This document shows, piece after piece, positions 14,685-19,960 of a stretch of 19,960 bases of DNA; the first letter of the stretch is position 1; each line of letters begins with the position of its first letter. This stretch comes from JBGTBQ01 sp041749275 (GTDB lineage: Bacteria > Acidobacteriota > Blastocatellia > Pyrinomonadales > Pyrinomonadaceae). The notes below the pieces were generated by a model. That model worked only from the letters and a program-made list of their open reading frames with translations. It was not told where the DNA came from and searched no databases. The stretch covers positions 1 to 19,960 of the forward strand of contig JBGTBQ010000121.1 in assembly GCA_041749275.1 (NCBI GenBank). The letters run 5' to 3'. A program made the translations under genes and the position numbers.

Positions 14685-14713
14685 TTGACATCCGTGTTTA
14701 TTGTGTTTATATA
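14685..14713 (+). promoter_or_regulatory. Strong sigma70 promoter for the Lys/Ala-rich small protein
   Basis: A perfect TTGACA (14685-14690), a 17-bp spacer and TATATA (14708-14713) follow an AT-rich stretch (ATTAATTAATTAA) that could act as an UP element. A second TTGACA at 14663 has no matching -10 box. It is the best promoter in the window, in sharp contrast to the GC-rich surroundings. Confidence 0.8.
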
Positions 14714-14741
14714 TCCAACATGTTGTGCGCCATTCACTCTA

Positions 14742-14778
14742 GACCACAAGAAAAAAACTAGCACAGTATCTTGTGGTC
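14742..14778 (+). promoter_or_regulatory. Leader hairpin of the small basic protein gene
   Basis: GACCACAAGA (14742-14751) pairs perfectly with 14769-14778 around a 17-nt A-rich loop in the untranslated leader, about 20 bases downstream of the expected transcript start. It could stabilise the 5' end or control translation. It does not cover the ribosome binding site AAGGAG (14799-14804). Confidence 0.6.
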
Positions 14779-14816
14779 AGACACAACTCAAAACTGAAAA
14801 GGAGCAGCTACAGCTT

Positions 14817-14918
14817 ATGGCAACTAAGAAAGCAGCTAAGGGTGGTGCGAAGAAGGCGGCTAAGAAGCCGGCAGCGAAAAAGGGCGCAGCCAAGAAGTCG
14901 GGCGCCAAGAAGCGGTAA
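14817..14918 (+). CDS. 33-residue Lys/Ala-rich histone H1-like small protein
   Basis: The product is 33 residues long and consists almost only of Lys, Ala and Gly with one Pro (MATKKAAKGGAKKAAKK at the N terminus, SGAKKR at the end). KKA/KKG steps repeat along its length, like the C-terminal tails of histone H1-like bacterial proteins. It has no Cys, aromatic or acidic residue. Such peptides bind nucleic acids or polyanions through charge alone. The reading frame is supported by AAGGAG at 14799-14804, though its 12-base spacing is long, by a strong dedicated promoter, and by a strong terminator soon after the stop. Codon use is less GC-rich (AAG/AAA, GCT, GGT) than in neighbouring genes, as expected for high expression. 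A longer frame from 14682 would start at the promoter and is rejected. Confidence 0.75.
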   Translation: MATKKAAKGGAKKAAKKPAAKKGAAKKSGAKKR

Positions 14919-14993
14919 CTCGGTCAAGGGTAGTAGTAACTTCAACCTTCACCGGCGCACACAACATTCTGCGACCCCTAGTGGTCTTAACCG

Positions 14994-15036
14994 GGACGGC
15001 GATTGCATCACGATGCGAGCGCCGTCCTTATTCTTT
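14994..15036 (+). terminator. Rho-independent terminator of the small basic protein gene
   Basis: GGACGGCG (14994-15001) pairs with CGCCGTCC (15020-15027), and the stem continues inward through GCATC/GATGC with two mismatches. It is followed by TTATTCTTT. The transcript would run roughly from 14720 to 15036. Confidence 0.85.
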
Positions 15037-15041
15037 AAAGA

Positions 15042-15308
15042 CGGATGTGGGATGTCGGATGTTAGATGGCAGTCACAGACCATCCTCTAAGAGCATGTCT
15101 AAAAAGCCCCGTGAGGGGCGACATGTTTATAGCTCGTCGGGTGAGCCGAAGTCTCCAAGCTCCGTGAGGAGCGGCATGTAAATGTCTGTCGCCCCTGCGG
15201 GGCTTGAAAGAGAAAGGGGGCGGGCACGGGCTATAAACATTCCGCTCCTCACGGAGCTACGGCGCCTTGCTTTTTAGACACGCTCTAACATCCGACATCC
15301 CACATCCG
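15042..15308. repeat. 267-bp foldback element with nested inverted repeats
   Basis: Four pairs of arms nest almost symmetrically. The outermost is perfect over 23 bp (15042-15064 with 15286-15308, built from GGATGT words). Next, GAGCATGTCTAAAAAGC (15091-15107) pairs with 15269-15285 with one mismatch. Then ATGTTTATAGC (15123-15133) pairs with 15230-15240, and a perfect 17-bp arm at 15158-15174 pairs with 15242-15258. The interior holds four copies of a unit AGCYCCGTGAGGRGCG plus CATGTTTATAG-like tail: two on + (15105, 15158) and two on - (ending 15204, 15258). Each copy is itself a small hairpin. No ORF is supported and no flanking target duplication was found. Confidence 0.8.
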
Positions 15309-15322
15309 GCATCTGCTCTATT

Positions 15323-15796
15323 ATGATTTCCGTCGCGCTCGTCGAACCGGAGATTCCGCCCAACACGGGCAACGTCGCGCGCCTGTGCGCGGCGACGCGC
15401 ACGCCGCTGCACATCGTCGGCGCGATTGGCTTTCGTCTCGATGACCGCGCCGTGCGCCGCGCCGGGTTAGACTACTGGCCCGAAGTTCAACTCGCGCGCC
15501 ACCGCGACATGGATACTTTGCGCGCCGCGCTCCCGCCCGAAACGTGCTTCGTCTATCTCACGACTAAGGCCGAAACCTCTTACACCGCATGGAGTTACGG
15601 CCCCGCAGACTGCCTCGTTTTCGGGCGCGAAACGCGCGGTCTGCCGGACGAACTACTGCGCGCTAACTGGGCGAACTGTGTGACCATTCCGATGCTCAAT
15701 CCGAAGGTGCGGAGCCTCAACCTCGCCACCGCCGTCGCTATCGTGTTGTACGAAGCGCTCCGCCAAACGGGCGCGCTCAAACTCGGCGACGTGTGA
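15323..15796 (+). CDS. trmL: tRNA (cytidine/uridine-34-2'-O)-methyltransferase
   Basis: TrmL is a SPOUT-fold enzyme that uses S-adenosylmethionine to methylate the ribose of the wobble base in tRNA-Leu isoacceptors. The 157 residues equal the E. coli length. Family motifs are present: LVEPEIPPNTGNVARLCAAT at the N terminus, LDYWPEV, then the cofactor knot with FGRETRGLP and IPML...RSLNLATAVAIVLYEALRQ. The start at 15323 gives the exact family N terminus; no strong ribosome binding site precedes it, and the foldback element ends 14 bases upstream. It is followed after about 120 bases by typA, so both translation-related genes may be co-transcribed. Confidence 0.93.
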   Translation: MISVALVEPEIPPNTGNVARLCAATRTPLHIVGAIGFRLDDRAVRRAGLDYWPEVQLARHRDMDTLRAALPPETCFVYLTTKAETSYTAWSYGPADCLVFGRETRGLPDELLRANWANCVTIPMLNPKVRSLNLATAVAIVLYEALRQTGALKLGDV

Positions 15797-15919
15797 CAAG
15801 TGACGAACGGCAAGTTAGAATCTCTCTTTAACGACGCCTCCCGCGAAACAACAATCACATGACCATGACGAGCTGGGCTTTTGCTCGATGCTCATCACTT
15901 ATCAATTGCCACGACATTT

Positions 15920-17731
<1,812 letters not shown>

Positions 17732-17747
17732 GCAAGATCGAAACCTC

Positions 17748-17891
17748 GCCATGTATCAGCAATTCTCGGTCAGGAATAACGTAAGTCTATGAAAACATTG
17801 GATCATGGTTCAAAAGAAGCGCAAAAACTCGAAAGCTTAACTCGCATCTGTAAAGAGCTTACGCGCTGACCGAGAATTGCTGGCCATGTAT
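17748..17891. mobile_element. MITE with 17-bp terminal inverted repeats and 9-bp target duplication
   Basis: CAGCAATTCTCGGTCAG (17757-17773) is perfectly inverted at 17866-17882, giving a 126-bp non-coding element. Directly outside, GCCATGTAT occurs as an exact 9-bp direct repeat at 17748-17756 and 17883-17891, as left by transposition. A further inverted pair CGTAAG/CTTACG (17780-17785 and 17858-17863) lies just inside the termini. A 9-bp duplication is within the range of IS4- and ISAs1-type transposases, but the parent element cannot be named from this window. Confidence 0.85.
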
Positions 17892-18044
17892 AATCCGAGT
17901 CGTCGGCTTGCGCTGTAAAGGCGGTGTGTTTGGCGCACGGTTAATTTGCTCGTCGTCAATAACAGAGAGATACTGAATCTATCCTCGCACCTTTGTCGAG
18001 GAGGTCGTCAGGGAGTGGGCCGGAGCGCCCGGAGGCAGAGCGAC
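17892..18044 (+). promoter_or_regulatory. Upstream region and candidate promoter of the Cys/His-rich small gene
   Basis: TTGCTC (17946-17951), a 17-bp spacer and GATACT (17969-17974) form a plausible, weak promoter. GGAGG at 18031-18035, 9 bases before the ATG at 18045, is the ribosome binding site and decides against an upstream in-frame start at 17946. Confidence 0.4.
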
Positions 18045-18245
18045 ATGAACGACAAGACCTGTTGGAACTGTAGCCACATCCACGAACACCACACCATCGC
18101 GGGCGGCTGCTCGTTCACGCGCGAAGGCGAGCACTGCGACTGCCCACGCTACGAAGATAACGAGTACCTCGGCGAACAGAGCAAGCGCGACACCTACACG
18201 CTCTCCGACCGTCGCCGGCTGAATCTCAGGAGAGTTAGGCGATAA
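18045..18245 (+). CDS. Small Cys/His-rich putative zinc-binding protein
   Basis: A 66-residue protein I do not recognise. Cys6-x2-Cys9 is followed by a His cluster (HIHEHH, 11-16), then Cys22 and Cys31-x-Cys33 next to His30, so a mononuclear or binuclear zinc site is likely. The C-terminal third is basic (SDRRRLNLRRVRR), which could contact nucleic acid. The start at 18045 is set by GGAGG at 18031-18035 and by the first Cys pair lying at the N terminus. It precedes the DUF3309-type gene by 87 bases in the same orientation. Function is unknown; the ligand spacing does not match a named zinc ribbon that I can identify. Confidence 0.65.
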   Translation: MNDKTCWNCSHIHEHHTIAGGCSFTREGEHCDCPRYEDNEYLGEQSKRDTYTLSDRRRLNLRRVRR

Positions 18246-18332
18246 TGGGCAGCGCACAGCGCGGGGCAAGTGGCCGTCGAAGTGAGTGAATAAGCAGAGA
18301 AGAAAAGCGGGAAGAAGTAAGGGAGACACACC

Positions 18333-18491
18333 ATGAACACAACCACGGTTCTCATCATCGTTCTGATCTTGCTGCTGCTCGGCGCCGCGCCGGCGTGGCC
18401 TTACAGCCGGAGATGGGGCTACTATCCGAGCGGGGCGCTTGGCATCATTCTCCTGATCGTGATTATTCTGCTGCTCATGGGGAGAATCTGA
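18333..18491 (+). CDS. DUF3309-family small membrane protein
   Basis: A 52-residue hydrophobic protein. The first membrane segment (TTVLIIVLILLLLGAAP) runs into a short polar hairpin WPYSRRWGYYPSG and then a second membrane segment LGIILLIVIILLLMGRI at the C terminus. This LLLLGAxPxWPxSRxWGYxPSG pattern and the ending LLLMGRI are the hallmark of DUF3309, a family widespread in Proteobacteria and Acidobacteria with no known function. GGGAG at 18321-18325 is spaced 7 bases from the ATG. It is often induced or clustered with stress genes elsewhere, but nothing here confirms that. A hairpin follows the stop. Confidence 0.85.
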   Translation: MNTTTVLIIVLILLLLGAAPAWPYSRRWGYYPSGALGIILLIVIILLLMGRI

Positions 18492-18524
18492 AGGCCGGGA
18501 GGAGTGGCGGGAAGGCGTAAGCCG

Positions 18525-18553
18525 GGCCGGCGCTGAAGTGGCGCGGGCCTTTA
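18525..18553 (+). terminator. Possible terminator after the DUF3309-type gene
   Basis: GGCCGGCGC (18525-18533) pairs with GCGCGGGCC (18541-18549), one mismatch, 7-nt loop, followed by TTTA. The U-tract is short. It lies between convergent small genes and may stop both transcripts. Confidence 0.45.
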
Positions 18554-18730
18554 GCTGTCTTTACTGGTCGCTTCTTCGCCGCCACCTTGGTCGTCCTCTT
18601 CGTTCTCATCACCCGCCGGGTTGTAAACTTCGTAGCCGGTCCGGTCGTCGTAGTAGTAGCCGCCCGGCGCGCGTTCGCGGCGCGGTTCCGGCGCGGGTTC
18701 TCTGGTATCATCGCGGGGTCGGTCTCCCAT
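18551..18730 (-). CDS. Small acidic Tyr-rich protein
   Basis: A 59-residue hydrophilic protein with an Arg/Asp/Pro-rich N terminus, a central GGYYYDDRTGYEVYNP motif and an acidic tail (GDENEEDDQGGGEEATSKDS). It has no Cys and no membrane segment. I start at the ATG at 18730 because GGAG lies 6 bases upstream; an in-frame ATG at 18757 would add nine residues. The YYYDDxTGYEVY core looks like a short conserved motif rather than random translation, and the composition differs from the complementary strand's frames. Function unknown and likely disordered. It is divergent from the S9 peptidase gene. Confidence 0.5.
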   Translation of the reverse strand: MGDRPRDDTREPAPEPRRERAPGGYYYDDRTGYEVYNPAGDENEEDDQGGGEEATSKDS

Positions 18731-18856
18731 CTCGTTCTCCGTTCCATTCCGTTTCATGTCGCCTGTGCGCGCGCTCGAAAAACCTCGCTGCTTTCGGCGG
18801 TCTGATTATAGCGCCGCCCACGCTCCCGCGCGTCGCACGCCTTGCCAACAACACAC

Positions 18857-19960
18857 ATGAAAATCATGCTGACGAAAAACAGAATCCCGGCCATCGGGGC
18901 GTCCGCGCTCGTCTTCGCGCTGCTCTTCAACCAGTCAATCGCCGGCGCGCGGCAGTCGCCGCCGCCGCCGCCGCGCGCGAAGAAGTTCGAGTTGACGGTG
19001 GACAGCATCATGCGCGGGCCGGACCTCGTGGGCTACCCGCCGACGGGCGTCGTGTGGTCGCAGGACAGCCGGCGCGTCTTCTTTCGCTGGAAGCGCGCGG
19101 GCGAGCCGCGTCTGAAGGTGTCGGACTGGTACGTCGTCAACCGCGACGGCAGGGAGTTGCGGAAGCTCTCGGAGGAAGAGGTGCGGCGCGTGGGGCCGCC
19201 GCCCGCGTCGGGCGAGTTGTCGAAGGACAAGACGCTGACGGTCTTTGCCGAAGAGGGCGACATCTTTCTCTACGACCACGCGAAGGGCGAGCGGCGGCAG
19301 ATCACGCGCACCGTAGACGCCGAGTCGAACCCACGCTTTACGAGCGAACAGAAGCGTGTCTACTTCACGCGCCAAAATAATCTGTACGTGATGTCGCTCG
19401 ATGGCGGCTCGCTCGAACAGTTGACGGACATCCGCGTGCCGCCGCCGGTCAACGCGGCTGGTTCGCTCGCGGGCGGCGCGCAGGGCGGAGGGCGCGGCGT
19501 GGCGGGTGAGAATCAGGAAGTGCTGAAGAGGGAAGAGCGCAAGCTGCTGGAAGCCGTGCGCGAGCGCGCGGAGTTCCGCGAAGAGCAGGAACGGAAACGC
19601 CGCGAGCGCGAGCGGCGGCGGCCTTTAAATTTACCAACGGGGCAGACCGTAGCCGCGCTCTCGCTCTCGCCGGACGGCGCGCACGTCGTCGTCGCCGTCA
19701 ACGAGCAGGCGGGCGGCGCGAAGGCGACCATCGTCCCGAACTACATCAGCGACACGGCTTACACTGAGGACATCAACAGCCGCACGAAGGTCGGCGACCA
19801 GCAGGGGCGCTCGCGCATGGGGTTGATCTCGACCGAGACGGGCGAGGTCAAGTGGGTCGAACACGGTCAGCGCGTCGAAATCGCGCCCACCGTGCGCCCG
19901 CGCACCGAAGCGAATGCGACCGAAGCCGCCGCGCGCGAACAGGGCGCACAGACCGGCGCG
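18857..19960 (+). CDS. S9 (prolyl oligopeptidase) family peptidase, N-terminal part, cut by the window end
   Basis: The frame is open from the ATG at 18857 to the last base (368 codons), so the catalytic hydrolase domain lies outside. A signal peptide (residues about 10-31, ending SIAGA) implies export. The mature part begins with KKFELTVDSIMRGPDLVGYP and continues with DPP-IV-like propeller repeats: VVWSQDSRRVFFRWKR, ESNPRFTSEQKRVYFTRQNNLYVMSLDGG and VAALSLSPDGAHVVVAV. Between blades a highly charged, probably helical insert (about 215-255, Arg/Glu-rich) is typical of acidobacterial members. Its role would be to cleave oligopeptides in the periplasm or outside. No ribosome binding site is evident before the ATG. 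Confidence 0.85.
   Translation, partial: MKIMLTKNRIPAIGASALVFALLFNQSIAGARQSPPPPPRAKKFELTVDSIMRGPDLVGYPPTGVVWSQDSRRVFFRWKRAGEPRLKVSDWYVVNRDGRELRKLSEEEVRRVGPPPASGELSKDKTLTVFAEEGDIFLYDHAKGERRQITRTVDAESNPRFTSEQKRVYFTRQNNLYVMSLDGGSLEQLTDIRVPPPVNAAGSLAGGAQGGGRGVAGENQEVLKREERKLLEAVRERAEFREEQERKRRERERRRPLNLPTGQTVAALSLSPDGAHVVVAVNEQAGGAKATIVPNYISDTAYTEDINSRTKVGDQQGRSRMGLISTETGEVKWVEHGQRVEIAPTVRPRTEANATEAAAREQGAQTGA

Noticed and set aside
14682..14918. Longer 78-residue form of the Lys/Ala-rich protein
   Set aside because: It would begin at the -35 box of the promoter, and the added residues come from the untranslated leader.
15042..15308. CRISPR array
   Set aside because: Repeated units are on both strands, palindromically arranged and without regular spacers, and no cas gene is present.

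Overview
The window is high-GC bacterial chromosome, probably from an acidobacterium of the Blastocatellia/Pyrinomonadaceae type. I infer this from an Oar-like TonB-dependent receptor with an N-terminal carboxypeptidase-regulatory domain, a secreted cyanophycinase-like enzyme, the style of the PilN/PilO/PilP-like operon, an S9 peptidase with a propeller start, and many palindromic intergenic repeats. No 16S or other typing marker is present, so the taxonomy is inference. I see no phage, integrase, transposase, CRISPR array, tRNA or rRNA.

Layout. 1-128: a nested palindromic repeat, perhaps cut by the window edge. 305-1324 (-): secreted cyanophycinase-like S51 enzyme, divergent from an unknown secreted helical protein (1437-2111, +). 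2269-6090 (-): a 1273-residue Oar-like outer-membrane receptor with a clear terminator and a long leader. 6669-7313 (-): ribA, with its own terminator and promoter. 7693-8676 (+): FHA-GGDEF diguanylate cyclase. 8836-10980 (+): three consecutive secreted proteins of unknown function, at least two of which share a short repeat domain. 11382-14557 (+): a four-gene type IV pilus/type II secretion-like operon (PilN-, PilO- and PilP-like, then a pseudopilin-like protein), closed by two hairpins. 14685-15036 (+): a complete small transcription unit with strong promoter, leader hairpin, a 33-residue Lys/Ala-rich protein and a terminator. 15042-15308: a large foldback repeat. 15323-17731 (+): trmL and typA/bipA. 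17748-17891: a textbook-shaped MITE. 18045-18730: three very small genes (Cys/His-rich, DUF3309-type, acidic Tyr-rich). 18857 to the right edge (+): an S9 peptidase, cut by the window end.

The genes are mostly housekeeping and cell-envelope functions. The least explained material lies in the intergenic DNA: four different palindromic elements, two of them with flanking direct repeats that suggest insertion, plus the tiny basic protein unit and the trio of secreted proteins. No transposase is encoded, so any mobile elements here would be non-autonomous.
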